The notes: generated by a model from the sequence alone, not told the origin. DNA of 64,000 bases from Bacillus sp. UNC438CL73TsuS30 (GCF_000482325.1 NZ_KI535297.1:124001-188000), one strand, 5' to 3'. Positions 1-8,413 are shown, counted from the stretch's first letter. Numbers and translations: made by a program.

Positions 1-196
1 CAGATATTTGTTCATGCATATCAAGAGCTTCCACTAAATGGCGAGTGAGCAATTCTTTAATTTCCGGTGTTCCTGCCTCCGTAACTGCCATGGCATAATT
101 TCTAATTCCACTTTTAGCTGAAATAAGCAGATCCATTGTAACCACTTGATCCGATAGTGCGTCCATGCCAGTTAAAGTTTCAACGATTGGATTCAT
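1..196 (-). CDS. yraD: CotF-type spore coat protein (YraD-like), C-terminus cut by window edge
   Basis: Partial gene; the first 65 residues are visible and it runs off the left edge. It starts with MNPIVETLTGMDALSDQVV and continues through MDLLISAKSGIRNYAMAVTE, the helical, ferritin-like pattern of CotF-family coat proteins. The start is the ATG at 194-196; an upstream ATG at 204-206 meets a stop after eight codons. It is the last gene of a five-gene minus-strand run whose order (small, CotF, adh, small, CotF) matches B. subtilis yraG-yraF-adhB-yraE-yraD. Placement in the spore coat is inferred from the family. The symbol is by synteny. Confidence 0.75.
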   Translation of the reverse strand, partial: MNPIVETLTGMDALSDQVVTMDLLISAKSGIRNYAMAVTEAGTPEIKELLTRHLVEALDMHEQIS

Positions 197-214
197 GTTC
201 ATTCATCTCCTAAT

Positions 215-409
215 TTACTGCTTAGCGTTGGAAAGGATAGAAGCATATTCTTGTAATTGTCTCGTAGATACATCAATGTCTTGCTGCATAATATCTTTTA
301 ATAGCGGATCTGTGACTAACGCTTTCATGGTTTTGGATTTAGTTAAACAAGTGGTCTTAAATGCAGCCATCTCATGGACCTCAAGAACTTCATGTAAGGC
401 GTAATTCAT
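215..409 (-). CDS. yraE: Small CotF-associated spore protein (YraE-like)
   Basis: A 64-residue protein without signal peptide or membrane segment. The sequence LHEVLEVHEMAAFKTTCLTK closely parallels the gene at 1966-2211 (LHEVINFKTLCLAKSKLMQG), so the two are paralogues flanking the dehydrogenase. This matches the paired YraE/YraG small proteins of B. subtilis. It lies 18 bp upstream of the yraD-like gene and 16 bp downstream of the dehydrogenase, so all are probably co-transcribed. Molecular role is unknown; a sporulation link is inferred from its coat-like neighbours. Confidence 0.7.
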   Translation of the reverse strand: MNYALHEVLEVHEMAAFKTTCLTKSKTMKALVTDPLLKDIMQQDIDVSTRQLQEYASILSNAKQ

Positions 410-425
410 TTTTTTATCTCCTTCC

Positions 426-1562
426 TTAAGGTTTCAACACAACTTTTATACAATCATCCATTTTTGTGTCAAAAATCTCATAGCCACGCTTTGCTTCACT
501 AAGTGGAAGTACATGACTTACGACATCTCCTGGATCAATTTTTCCAGTGGTAACTAATTCAAACATATATGGCATATAGTGGATCACAGGTGCTTGACCG
601 GAGCGGATATTGATATTTCGCTGCATAATATCTCCAAAAGGGAAACCATTATATCTGCCGCCGTAAACGCCGGTAACTTGAATTGTCCCGCCTTTACGCA
701 CTGCTTGTGAAGCCATGATAAACGCACTTAATGCTCCGCCTTGAAGCTTCATTCCGCTTGCAAGGAACTCCATATCAGTCATTTTACCGTCCATACCAAC
801 TGCATCAATGACAACATCAGCGCCGCCTTTGGTGATTTCCTTCAGGTAACTTCCTACATTCTCATGGTCCTCAAAGTTAACAATTTCTACTTTGTTAGTG
901 CGCTTGGCGTGCTGTAGGCGATAATTGACATAATCAACGGCAATGACTCGCTTTGCCCCTTTTAACCAACAGAATTTTTGAGCAAAAAGACCAACTGGAC
1001 CACAGCCAAGAACAATAACTGTATCTCCATCCTTTACACCTGCATTGTCAACACTCCAAAAACCAGTAGTCATGGCATCGGCAATAACTGCTAACTTTTC
1101 ATCCGGTTCTTCACAAGTCTCTGGAATCTTGAAATGAGTAAAGTTGGCAAATGGCACTCTTAAATATTCAGCTTGCCCACCTGGATAGCCACCCGTCGTA
1201 CCAGAATATCCGAAATAGGCACCCATATCACCATTATCATTTGAATTATCACATTGGCTTTCCAAATGGTTTTTACAGTAAATGCATTCACCGCATGCTA
1301 TATTAAAGGGAATAATTACTCGATCTCCCTTTTTTAGTTTAGTCACACCTGAACCAACTTCTTCGACGATTCCCATTGGTTCATGGCCAATAACATAGTT
1401 TTCTTGCAGGTTAGGAATCATGCCATGAATTAAATGTAAATCAGACCCACATATAGCTGTACTCGTTACTTTAATAATCATGTCATCTTGCTTCTCAATC
1501 TTTGGATCTGGAACATCTTTGACTACAACATTTTTAATACCTTGATACGTTACTGCCTTCAT
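426..1562 (-). CDS. adhB: Zinc-dependent alcohol/formaldehyde-type dehydrogenase (AdhB-like)
   Basis: A 378-residue medium-chain dehydrogenase, normal for the glutathione-independent formaldehyde dehydrogenase-like group. Catalytic-zinc ligands appear as C38 and H60-E61. The structural-zinc lobe has cysteines at about 90, 93, 96 and 104 (CGECIYC...C). The Rossmann motif VLGCGPVGLFAQ follows near residue 185. It should oxidise an alcohol or aldehyde with NAD(P). It sits in the middle of a CotF-type coat gene operon, as in B. subtilis yra, so it may act in the developing or germinating spore. Substrate cannot be read from the sequence. Confidence 0.85.
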   Translation of the reverse strand: MKAVTYQGIKNVVVKDVPDPKIEKQDDMIIKVTSTAICGSDLHLIHGMIPNLQENYVIGHEPMGIVEEVGSGVTKLKKGDRVIIPFNIACGECIYCKNHLESQCDNSNDNGDMGAYFGYSGTTGGYPGGQAEYLRVPFANFTHFKIPETCEEPDEKLAVIADAMTTGFWSVDNAGVKDGDTVIVLGCGPVGLFAQKFCWLKGAKRVIAVDYVNYRLQHAKRTNKVEIVNFEDHENVGSYLKEITKGGADVVIDAVGMDGKMTDMEFLASGMKLQGGALSAFIMASQAVRKGGTIQVTGVYGGRYNGFPFGDIMQRNINIRSGQAPVIHYMPYMFELVTTGKIDPGDVVSHVLPLSEAKRGYEIFDTKMDDCIKVVLKP

Positions 1563-1580
1563 TGGTTACAGCCTCCAGTG

Positions 1581-1949
1581 TTAATGTTCATCAGGTGTCC
1601 GGTCAAACATACCTTTTCTATTGGTCTCAACAGGAAATAGGTTCATTTTGCCAATCATCAAAGTATTGTTGGCAGAGAGTTGGTCTAATTGATATTGTTC
1701 ACTTAATTCGTATGGATGGAACCATTTTTTACTAATCATTAATTCTGTAATTTCTTGGTGCATGGCAATCCCTTGCATTAACTGGTTTCGTAAGACGGTT
1801 CTAACATCAGGTGATGCGGATTCCGTTAATGCAACCGCAATATTGCGGACACCTTCTTTGGCACGAAGGAGGAAATCCATGGCAAATGTGGTATCAGCTA
1901 GCTCAGGCACATGTAACGAGTTTATAGGGTCTAAATAGTCATTATTCAA
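1581..1949 (-). CDS. yraF: CotF-type spore coat protein (YraF-like)
   Basis: A 122-residue all-helical protein of the CotF family, the expected length for YraF. It contains DTTFAMDFLLRAKEGVRNIA and a HQEITELMISKKWFHPY tail, the usual coat-family ending. It resembles the truncated gene at 1-196 (MDLLISAKSGIRNYAMAV), so the two are paralogues. It lies 18 bp upstream of the dehydrogenase and 16 bp downstream of the yraG-like gene. Spore-coat localisation is inferred from family and operon. Confidence 0.8.
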   Translation of the reverse strand: MNNDYLDPINSLHVPELADTTFAMDFLLRAKEGVRNIAVALTESASPDVRTVLRNQLMQGIAMHQEITELMISKKWFHPYELSEQYQLDQLSANNTLMIGKMNLFPVETNRKGMFDRTPDEH

Positions 1950-1965
1950 TGAATTTTACTTCCTT

Positions 1966-2211
1966 TCAATTTATTATAGGTGTTGGCCGGTTTTGAGGAA
2001 CAGGGGCTTCAAAAGGTGCACGTTGATAAACTGCCTGTAATTCTCCAAGTGCTTGCATGGATTGTTCAACATCTTTTTGCATTAATGCTCTCAAATCATC
2101 ATCAAATACCAGTCCTTGCATTAGTTTTGATTTCGCTAAGCATAGGGTTTTAAAATTAATTACTTCATGTAGATCCAATGACTCATGATCGGCTAATTTT
2201 TGATTATCCAT
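1966..2211 (-). CDS. yraG: Small CotF-associated spore protein (YraG-like), first gene of the operon
   Basis: An 81-residue protein, paralogous to the 64-residue gene at 215-409, with an added proline-rich C-terminus (APFEAPVPQNRPTPIIN). It is the promoter-proximal gene of the coat/dehydrogenase operon and has an AAGGAGGTT ribosome binding site a few bases upstream of its ATG. No catalytic motif is present. The call rests on synteny with B. subtilis yraG and on the coat-like neighbours. Confidence 0.7.
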   Translation of the reverse strand: MDNQKLADHESLDLHEVINFKTLCLAKSKLMQGLVFDDDLRALMQKDVEQSMQALGELQAVYQRAPFEAPVPQNRPTPIIN

Positions 2212-2235
2212 TTCTAATTAACCTCCTTATTCGTT

Positions 2236-2253
2236 AATACAATCAATTGTATT
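2236..2253 (-). promoter_or_regulatory. Inverted repeat in the leader of the yra-like operon
   Basis: AATACAAT and ATTGTATT face each other across two bases, 25 bp upstream of the first start codon. It could be an operator or part of the promoter. No regulator is assigned. Confidence 0.35.
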
Positions 2254-2396
2254 GTTCCAAAAAAGGAGGGAAACATTCTAAATTTTAAAAGGAGAGGTAA
2301 AGAATTTTGAATATTTTTAATATTTGTAAGATGGGGAAAAATTCATTCAGCACTAAAACACTAATTTAGAAATATGTACTTGCTTGGATAATTGAT

Positions 2397-2437
2397 AAGT
2401 ACACACCCCCCTTGAGTCTCAAGGGGGGGTGTGTACT
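2397..2437 (-). terminator. Strong G/C-rich hairpin downstream of the DUF3231 gene
   Basis: Arms of about 19-20 bp (AAGTACACACCCCCC facing GGGGGGGTGTGTACTT) lie between the DUF3231 gene and the yra-like operon. The hairpin is very stable but has only a short T-rich tail. Termination of the minus-strand DUF3231 transcript is the simplest reading. Confidence 0.65.
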
Positions 2438-2467
2438 TCTTAAAATCACAGTTATGGTGAAGTTTCA

Positions 2468-3454
2468 CTAAGATAATTCTCGCCGATCAACGGAACTTGG
2501 AGGTTCCTCAAACCATCCATTGGCAATCAGGATATTTGCGCAGTCTTCCGCAAGCTTGACATCCTTTGCGATGGCAGACGTATATTTGAGCCCGAGGTCG
2601 CGCCTCATGGCGCCGGATAAGGCGGTTCCATAATAAGCCATGGCTGCTTGAATTAAAAATGCGCAATGGAACATCATCAATTTATCCGAAAATGGCGGAA
2701 TCTGAGAATCTGTAACATGGGTGTCCCATGTGATGGCAGAACTGATGAAGTCTTCATGAAGGATGGTAGTAAAAATTTCAATATGTTCAGCTGCCACTTT
2801 TACCACTTCCTCCATGAACCGGCGAATCTCTTTTAATTTGGCGGTTTGGCTGAAACCGAGGGCCAAGTCTTTAGTCAAGATGGTTTTCTGCAAATTAAAA
2901 TAAAGACTGGAGATTTCTATTGTATTTAATGGGCGTTGGTGCCCGAACCAGCCGGCTAAAAAGTTTTGTTTTTCCGCGAATTCGATTTTTTCCGGAAGCG
3001 CTATAGTGGGGGGACGTTCCATGAAACCTTTCGATTGCAGCATGCCTAACGTAGTTTCGTACAATTCATAAGATTCCTTGTATGTTTCGAAATAGAATTG
3101 ACGAACGTCCGGCCTGCGGGAAGCGGTGATTCCAAGTGAATAAGCGGTCAATCCGTGTATCGACATTTGGTGCAGATAGAACAGCCAGAGTTCATCTGAA
3201 AACAATCGCGGTGCGTTTAAATGGACATCTTCCTCTGTAAAACCTTGGGGAATCGGAAAATGTTCCTGATTGAAAATGACGGTGATTTTTTGAACAATGT
3301 TCTCTGCTATATTCAAAGCATTGCAAAAAACAGCGTTAATTTCTGGATCTTGAATAGTTTGCAACGCATATTTGTTTACGCATAGAGCCATCGTGTTATT
3401 CATATAAGGAGTCCATAAATTCGATACATCGAGTGCAACTATTTTTTTCTCCAT
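2468..3454 (-). CDS. DUF3231 family protein with two tandem repeats
   Basis: A 328-residue soluble protein. Two homologous halves are visible: residues about 10-165 with LWTPYMNNTMALCVNKY and a GITASRRPDVRQFYFE element, and about 170-325 with ISSLYFNLQKTILTKDLALG and a SGAMRRDLGLKYTSA element. This two-repeat design is typical of DUF3231, helical-bundle proteins common in spore formers. An AGGATTG ribosome binding site precedes the ATG. Function is unknown. The location next to a coat operon suggests, but does not prove, a sporulation role. Confidence 0.75.
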   Translation of the reverse strand: MEKKIVALDVSNLWTPYMNNTMALCVNKYALQTIQDPEINAVFCNALNIAENIVQKITVIFNQEHFPIPQGFTEEDVHLNAPRLFSDELWLFYLHQMSIHGLTAYSLGITASRRPDVRQFYFETYKESYELYETTLGMLQSKGFMERPPTIALPEKIEFAEKQNFLAGWFGHQRPLNTIEISSLYFNLQKTILTKDLALGFSQTAKLKEIRRFMEEVVKVAAEHIEIFTTILHEDFISSAITWDTHVTDSQIPPFSDKLMMFHCAFLIQAAMAYYGTALSGAMRRDLGLKYTSAIAKDVKLAEDCANILIANGWFEEPPSSVDRRELS

Positions 3455-3543
3455 TGCAATCCTCCATAATTTTTAAAATCTAATTCATGCTAATAACCAA
3501 CGAGTTTTACAAAAATGTACATTAAATGTTAGGCTTCTATTTT

Positions 3544-3693
3544 TTATTGGTTTTTATGTAGTTTAGTCAAAAGTTTGTCATCCAACCAACGTAAGTCGGC
3601 AGGGTGTTTCTCCGCTGGTACATCAATTTCATCCGGACGCAATATCTTAGGTAACAGAACTAAATTAATGAAATAAATTTGTAAGAAGGTAAT
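3544..3693 (-). pseudogene. C-terminal remnant of a permease-like protein
   Basis: A 49-codon open stretch ends at TAA 3544-3546 and opens just after a stop codon, with no start or ribosome binding site. It reads FLQIYFINLVLLPKILRPDE followed by a charged tail (HPADLRWLDDKLLTKLH). That looks like the last membrane helix and cytoplasmic tail of a transporter. The rest of the gene is not in the flanking DNA. Together with the hairpin at 3865-3904 it accounts for the gap between 3454 and 4081. The family is not determined. Confidence 0.4.
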
Positions 3694-3864
3694 TCAACTT
3701 TTTTCAAAAATGAAAAAAAGATTGTGAAGAAGTTCTTAAACAGAATATGGTTCATGATAGGTCAGGATGCTACAAAATATCTAAAGAAGCATTCTGAAAA
3801 ATTCAAGGCTATAAATTCTTTACTGAAATGATTACTTTAATGATGATTGTTTTATAAACGGATA

Positions 3865-3904
3865 ATCATAAAAAAGGTGCTTAACCCGATTGGTTAAGCA
3901 CCTT
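3865..3904 (-). terminator. Intrinsic terminator downstream of the 4081-4746 gene
   Basis: A 13-bp stem (AAGGTGCTTAACC facing GGTTAAGCACCTT) has a five-base loop. On the minus strand it is followed by TTTTTT. It lies about 180 bp beyond the stop codon of the upstream minus-strand gene. Confidence 0.75.
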
Positions 3905-4080
3905 AAGTTTATTATTAGCAAAAAGTTTCTTTTCTTTATCACGTCCTTTTATCTATGAATTTATCTAATCGAAAGGATTACCTTTTTAATCCTTTTGCTT
4001 CTATTAGATATTGTATGAAGTTGTATATTCCTTTTAAAAATAATCCTTCACCATCCCTTCATGATAAAAATGGTTTGGTT

Positions 4081-4746
4081 CTAATCACCCGGACCGATAA
4101 AATCTAATGCGGCAGGAGAAAATAGTGCAACTTTTTTCTTAGCGTCCTCCAAAAGAATTCGGATTGGCTCAAAAACTACGTTATCCTGAAAGACATGGCC
4201 TCCCAAGAAGATCCTCTTTTTAGCCCTCCTATAGAAGACAGCTTTATTTTTTGAAGAAACGGTCTTAGCTGCGACAGGCTCTTTCCCTTCTTCTTGAGGT
4301 GTCAATGAAACGTTTACTGGTTGTAAAACTTCTTCTTCAATCGAAGCAACGATTCCTATTTCGCGTTCATTTAAGACCAAGACGAAGTGATATCCTGTTT
4401 CCGTTTTCTTTTGGACAACAGACACTTCATCCGTAATGAACGTGACAAAATCTTCGGTTTCGTTTGTGTGTGAGTCTTGAGAGGATTCTTTTTCCCTGAT
4501 GACTCGATAATAGGCTTTTGCACCCATTTCATCATCTGTGAAGTCAAACGGTTTGATACTCTCTGTGCGCACAAGATACAATTGATTGACTTTTTCATTG
4601 CGGTTTAGTTGGACACATAGCGCAATATCTTCTTTCACCGCCTTTCTCTCACCGTTCGAGAGCATTGGGACATTCATTTTCATACCTGGAAATTGAACGA
4701 AGATATAGCTGAAGTTTTTCCTAGGTTGTACATTCTGAAGTCTCAT
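4081..4746 (-). CDS. Hypothetical protein, unrecognised
   Basis: A 221-residue soluble protein with no signal peptide or membrane helix. It has an N-terminal part rich in beta strands (FSYIFVQFPGMKMNVPML), a central acidic stretch near residues 85-105 (EKESSQDSHTNETED), and a lysine-rich segment near 165-180 (SSKNKAVFYRRAKKR). The gene is preceded by GAAAGGTTGTGAGTGG as a plausible ribosome binding site and followed by a good terminator, so it is probably expressed alone. No family or function is recognised. Confidence 0.6.
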   Translation of the reverse strand: MRLQNVQPRKNFSYIFVQFPGMKMNVPMLSNGERKAVKEDIALCVQLNRNEKVNQLYLVRTESIKPFDFTDDEMGAKAYYRVIREKESSQDSHTNETEDFVTFITDEVSVVQKKTETGYHFVLVLNEREIGIVASIEEEVLQPVNVSLTPQEEGKEPVAAKTVSSKNKAVFYRRAKKRIFLGGHVFQDNVVFEPIRILLEDAKKKVALFSPAALDFIGPGD

Positions 4747-5097
4747 CCACTCACAACCTTTCCGAATTGTTTTAAGGTTTTTAACCCTGATGAAGTATAA
4801 TTCAATATTGTTTTGTTCTTTCCTTTCTGGGTATGATGAGTTTTCATCGTCACTTTCTTATGAAATACGAGGATTGCTCACAATTGTTGAGGAAATATGA
4901 GCAGAAATACTATCGAAAAACATAGAATAAAACATTTTTTGTCGTTTGATTTTATAGTTTATTTTTAATTATTTGGAATTTTTTCAATTAGGAGGGTGAG
5001 TGGGATTTAATTTTTGAAAATTATGTGTTAAAAAACATACCTGATTTCTTTTCTCTGTGTTATCCTAGCATATATACAACTTTGGGAGGTAAGAGAA
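4747..5097. other. Intergenic region between divergent genes
   Basis: AT-rich DNA between a minus-strand and a plus-strand gene, so it should hold two outward promoters. An extended -10 candidate TGTTATCCT lies at 5058-5066, about 30 bp before the reductase-module start, followed by GGGAGGT. No coding remnant was seen. Confidence 0.4.
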
Positions 5098-6270
5098 ATG
5101 CAAGTTACAGCAGATAATGCAAAAAAAGACAAACCTACACCAACATTTTCAAGAACAAATCCATTTCCAGCAAGGATTCTTAAGAATGTAAATTTAAATG
5201 GAGAAGGCTCTAATAAAGAAACAAGACATATAGAGTTGTCGTTAGAAGGTTCTGGCCTTTCTTATGTACCAGGAGATGCTCTTGGAGTTGTTCCTGAAAA
5301 CGATCCAGAACTTGTGGCTGCCCTTCTTGAGGAAATGCATTGGGATGAAGAAGCAGTTGTCACTATTAATAAGCAAGGTGAAACACTGCCATTGAAGGAA
5401 GCGCTCACAAGCTTCTTTGAAATTACCCTGCTGAATAAAAAGATTCTACAGCAGGCAGCGGCATTCACTGAAAATGAAGAGCTTCAAAAGCTTGTGGTGG
5501 TTGAAAACGCTGTACAACTAAAGGAATATTGCTTTGGCCGTGATTTGCTTGATATGTTACGTGATTTTGGTCCATGGAAAGCTACTGCCCAAGAAATCGT
5601 TTCCCTTTTAAGAAAAATGCCGCCACGGCTTTATTCGATTGCCAGCAGCATTGCCGCTCATCCAAATGAAGTACATTTAACCATTGGTGCTGTACGATAC
5701 ACTTCTAACGGACGTGATCGTAAAGGGGTTTGCTCGATACAATGTGCGGACCGCGTTCAAGAGGGCGATACGCTTCCAGTATTTGTTCAACCAAATAAAC
5801 ACTTCCATCTACCGGAGTCCGGGGAAAGTGATATTATCATGGTTGGCCCTGGGACAGGCATTGCACCATTCCGTTCGTTTATCGAGGAGCGTGCAGTAAA
5901 TAAAGCATCAGGCAAGTCATGGTTATTCTTTGGAGACCAGCATGCTGCGTCGGATTTCCTTTATCAGGATGAGTTAGAAAAATATCAACAGGATGGAGTC
6001 CTAACAAAACTTGATGCTGCATTCTCTCGTGATACAGCTCAAAAAGTTTATGTTCAGCACAAAATGCTTGAACACGGCAAAGAATTGTTTGCATGGTTAG
6101 AAAAAGGTGCAACGTTCTACGTTTGTGGTGATAAAGAACATATGGCAAAGGATGTTCATGAAGCCTTAATTACTGTGATTGAAAAAGAAGGCGAAATGGC
6201 TCGTGATGCAGCTGAAGCGTATCTAAAAGAAATGCAATCAAATGGCCGTTATCAGCGTGACGTGTATTAA
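5098..6270 (+). CDS. CysJ-like FAD/NADPH oxidoreductase lacking the flavodoxin domain
   Basis: A 390-residue protein matching the C-terminal two-thirds of sulfite reductase flavoprotein/diflavin reductases. Visible motifs are the FAD-binding RLYS (177-180) and GVCS (210-213), the NADPH-binding GPGTGIAPFR (250-259), YVCGD (341-345), and the usual terminal RYQRDVY. CysJ-type proteins are normally about 600 residues with an N-terminal FMN flavodoxin domain; here the protein begins directly at the connecting domain. The ATG has a good GGGAGGT site, so this is not an obvious truncation. No sulfite reductase hemoprotein gene is adjacent. It probably passes NADPH electrons to a separate flavodoxin or another acceptor (inference). 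Confidence 0.8.
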   Translation: MQVTADNAKKDKPTPTFSRTNPFPARILKNVNLNGEGSNKETRHIELSLEGSGLSYVPGDALGVVPENDPELVAALLEEMHWDEEAVVTINKQGETLPLKEALTSFFEITLLNKKILQQAAAFTENEELQKLVVVENAVQLKEYCFGRDLLDMLRDFGPWKATAQEIVSLLRKMPPRLYSIASSIAAHPNEVHLTIGAVRYTSNGRDRKGVCSIQCADRVQEGDTLPVFVQPNKHFHLPESGESDIIMVGPGTGIAPFRSFIEERAVNKASGKSWLFFGDQHAASDFLYQDELEKYQQDGVLTKLDAAFSRDTAQKVYVQHKMLEHGKELFAWLEKGATFYVCGDKEHMAKDVHEALITVIEKEGEMARDAAEAYLKEMQSNGRYQRDVY

Positions 6271-6296
6271 AATAAATTGATAGTAGCTAACGCTTA

Positions 6297-6338
6297 CAAA
6301 AAAGGCAACGAAACCAACTTTGGTCGTTGCCTTTTTGT
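6297..6338 (+). terminator. Intrinsic terminator after the reductase module
   Basis: AAAAGGCAACG pairs with CGTTGCCTTTT, and AACCA/TGGT extends the stem. A T-rich tail follows about 30 bp after the stop codon. Confidence 0.8.
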
Positions 6339-6449
6339 TTTGTTTATTTTATTGATAATCAACAAAGTGAAAGAACATTTTCCAAAAAGCAGGAATGTCT
6401 AGAGTTTGTCCAGAATAGAAATAAAGCGTTGTGAAAGGAGTGATCTGAA

Positions 6450-7277
6450 ATGTTAACAGAGTTAGATTTACTTGATATTAAAGCTCTTCAGGAGGTTTGT
6501 GAATTAGAGGGGAACTTTCACCTGAAGTTGAATTTTGATATGCTTGAAAACCGGGCAGAAAATAGTAAGGATGATTTCTTTCATTATGAAAATGGCCGAC
6601 TCGTTGGTTTTCTCGGAAGCTATTATTTTGGGAACAAAGTGGAACTCTGCGGAATGGTCCATCCGAATTACCGAAGAAGAGGTATATTCACTAAATTGCT
6701 TGAAATGGGACTTGAGGAAGTAAAGAAACGAAACGTCAGAAACATTTTGTTAAATGCTCCTACCAGCTCCCAAAGGGCAAAGGAGTTTTTAAAAAATATT
6801 CCTTGTACCTTTACCGTCGCAGAATATCAAATGAAATGGCACAAAACAGAATTGACAGAGGATCCGGCTATTATCGTTAGGCCATCGATTTCACATGATG
6901 ATTGGGAAGCTGAAGTCCAACTGGATGTCTTAGGCTTTGGTCTATATGAAAATGAGGCTCGTAAGATGCAACAGGAGATTAGAAAGAACAGTAACGAACA
7001 ATGGCTCATTATTGAAGCGATAGGTAGAACGGCAGGGAAAATGCGTGTGGATGAAAAAGATGGCGAAGCATGGATCTACGGTTTCGCTATTTATCCCGAA
7101 CTTCGCGGGAAGGGAATTGGGAGAAATGCTTTATCTAAAGTGGTAAAAATGGAGCATCAAAAAGGACTTTCCATTTTTCTTGAAGTGGAAGCCAAAAATG
7201 CCCGTGCGCTTGGACTCTATGAATCATGCGGTTTTAGGAGCTATCATTCACAGGATTACTATGAATTTCTAAAGTAA
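6450..7277 (+). CDS. Double-domain GNAT acetyltransferase
   Basis: A 275-residue protein with two GNAT folds. The first (about 1-135) has the acetyl-CoA loop as VHPNYRRRGIFTKLL. The second (about 140-275) has IYPELRGKGIGRNALSKV followed by the LEVEAKNARALGLYESCGF motif typical of functional GNATs. AAGGAGTGATC precedes the ATG. It should transfer an acyl group from CoA to an unidentified amine. It stands alone between two terminators, so context gives no substrate. Confidence 0.8.
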   Translation: MLTELDLLDIKALQEVCELEGNFHLKLNFDMLENRAENSKDDFFHYENGRLVGFLGSYYFGNKVELCGMVHPNYRRRGIFTKLLEMGLEEVKKRNVRNILLNAPTSSQRAKEFLKNIPCTFTVAEYQMKWHKTELTEDPAIIVRPSISHDDWEAEVQLDVLGFGLYENEARKMQQEIRKNSNEQWLIIEAIGRTAGKMRVDEKDGEAWIYGFAIYPELRGKGIGRNALSKVVKMEHQKGLSIFLEVEAKNARALGLYESCGFRSYHSQDYYEFLK

Positions 7278-7289
7278 ATAAAAATTAAA

Positions 7290-7318
7290 CAAGGCTGCAT
7301 TAGCAGTCTTTTTTTTGT
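7290..7318 (+). terminator. Short intrinsic terminator after the GNAT gene
   Basis: AAGGCTGC pairs with GCAGTCTT (one G-U pair) over an ATTA loop, followed by eight or more T. Confidence 0.65.
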
Positions 7319-7552
7319 CCTATTAACACCATTTTTTAGAAAAAATAATAGGACTTTGTAATTAAAAACATGAAATTTGTGGATTTTTGGAAGAAAAAGA
7401 AGGATTCTTGGTTTAAATAAAGAAATATATATATTTAAATACAACTACGATTCATCTGCCATCTAAAATATTTTGAAAGATAACAAGAGAAATGCGATAT
7501 AGAAAAAGATAATAGCATCCATTTCATCAAGGTATGAAGGAAGGTATAGGAT

Positions 7553-8128
7553 ATGAACGATAATTTTTTTGCTGATTATAAAAATTTTATAGTAGTACCA
7601 GAAGAAGTAAAGCAAGCTGGTAAAGAAGGATTTGAACCAAAAAGTTATGCCGCGCATTATATAGTGACACTGTCCATTTATGATTCTCGTTTATCAGCCT
7701 TGAGAGATGCGAGCAAATATGAAATCGACGTTGAAAAAAGTATCAAAGCAGTCTTGAAGGACTTCAATCAAATGCAGTCCAAGAGGTACCATCTTCAATT
7801 ACTTGAATTAGACAAATTTAAAAACTATTTTATTTTGGCCCTTTCCACTAAAATCAAATTTGAACCTGAGGAAGAGAATGAACAAGTTTCTTTTATCATT
7901 GATAAAATGCTCATGAACTCTTTTTATGTAGGGCAAAGTTGGTTTAACCTCATTGGTGAAAAAGGAAAAGTCGAACGAAAGCTCTTTTGCTGGTCCTTTA
8001 AGGAATATAAAATGGAGAACCAGGACAATGCAAAAATAGACGGAAAATTTGAAAATATCAGTGAATTAATTCCTAAAAATGGACAGATTACGCTGGTTAA
8101 AGCATCATTAAAACAGGAAGTTCTTTAA
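7553..8128 (+). CDS. Hypothetical protein, unrecognised
   Basis: A 191-residue soluble protein with mixed charge and no signal peptide, membrane helix or recognised motif. Notable segments are AAHYIVTLSIYDSRLSALRD near residue 33 and ISELIPKNGQITLVKASL near the end. An AAGGAAGGTATAGG stretch lies just before the ATG. It has its own downstream terminator and is probably monocistronic. No function is proposed. Confidence 0.55.
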   Translation: MNDNFFADYKNFIVVPEEVKQAGKEGFEPKSYAAHYIVTLSIYDSRLSALRDASKYEIDVEKSIKAVLKDFNQMQSKRYHLQLLELDKFKNYFILALSTKIKFEPEEENEQVSFIIDKMLMNSFYVGQSWFNLIGEKGKVERKLFCWSFKEYKMENQDNAKIDGKFENISELIPKNGQITLVKASLKQEVL

Positions 8129-8147
8129 TCTGAATTCACCTCAAAAC

Positions 8148-8175
8148 AAAAGGAGCGAAACCCTCGCTCCTTTTT
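8148..8175. terminator. Bidirectional terminator between convergent genes
   Basis: AAAAGGAGCGA faces TCGCTCCTTTT with A and T tracts on the two sides, so it can act for the gene at 7553-8128 and, at its edge, for the small minus-strand gene. Confidence 0.8.
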
Positions 8176-8353
8176 AATGTATATTTCCTCTTTCAAAGTG
8201 ATTCATTTCGGTTAATTCAATAATATAGTTATAGTTGTCAATCGAGTGCTGGATTGTATCCATTTGCTCTTTCGATAAGTTCTTACCCTCTAACATCTTC
8301 ACTAAATTCAGTTTGTTTTTCTCAATGATCGAGATCACTTCTAAATAGTCCAC
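8174..8353 (-). CDS. Small protein, possibly divergent Spo0E-like
   Basis: A 59-residue frame starting with GTG (complement of 8351-8353), with GGAAAGGATG upstream and a stop at the shared terminator. It reads as a two-helix protein: DYLEVISIIEKNKLNLVKML, then LSKEQMDTIQHSIDNYNYII. This layout resembles Spo0E-family phosphatases (IE..R...L, then S..LD.LI), but the signature SxxLD is not preserved, so the assignment is weak. The fit to helical periodicity, the ribosome binding site and the shared terminator make it likely to be a real gene. Confidence 0.5.
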   Translation of the reverse strand: MDYLEVISIIEKNKLNLVKMLEGKNLSKEQMDTIQHSIDNYNYIIELTEMNHFERGNIH

Positions 8354-8399
8354 ACTTCAACATCCTTTCCTATTTAAGAATAGAATTAAAGCAAGTATT

Positions 8400-8413
8400 T
8401 GTAAGCGTTATCT
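8400..8413 (-). promoter_or_regulatory. Possible cre-like catabolite operator
   Basis: TGTAAGCGTTATCT matches 13 of 14 positions of the Bacillus cre consensus TGWAANCGNTNWCA. It lies about 50 bp upstream of the small minus-strand gene. A chance match is possible. Confidence 0.3.

Noticed and set aside
6285..6298. Reverse cre-like sequence after the reductase module
   Set aside because: Lies between stop codon and terminator, with two mismatches; position makes no regulatory sense.
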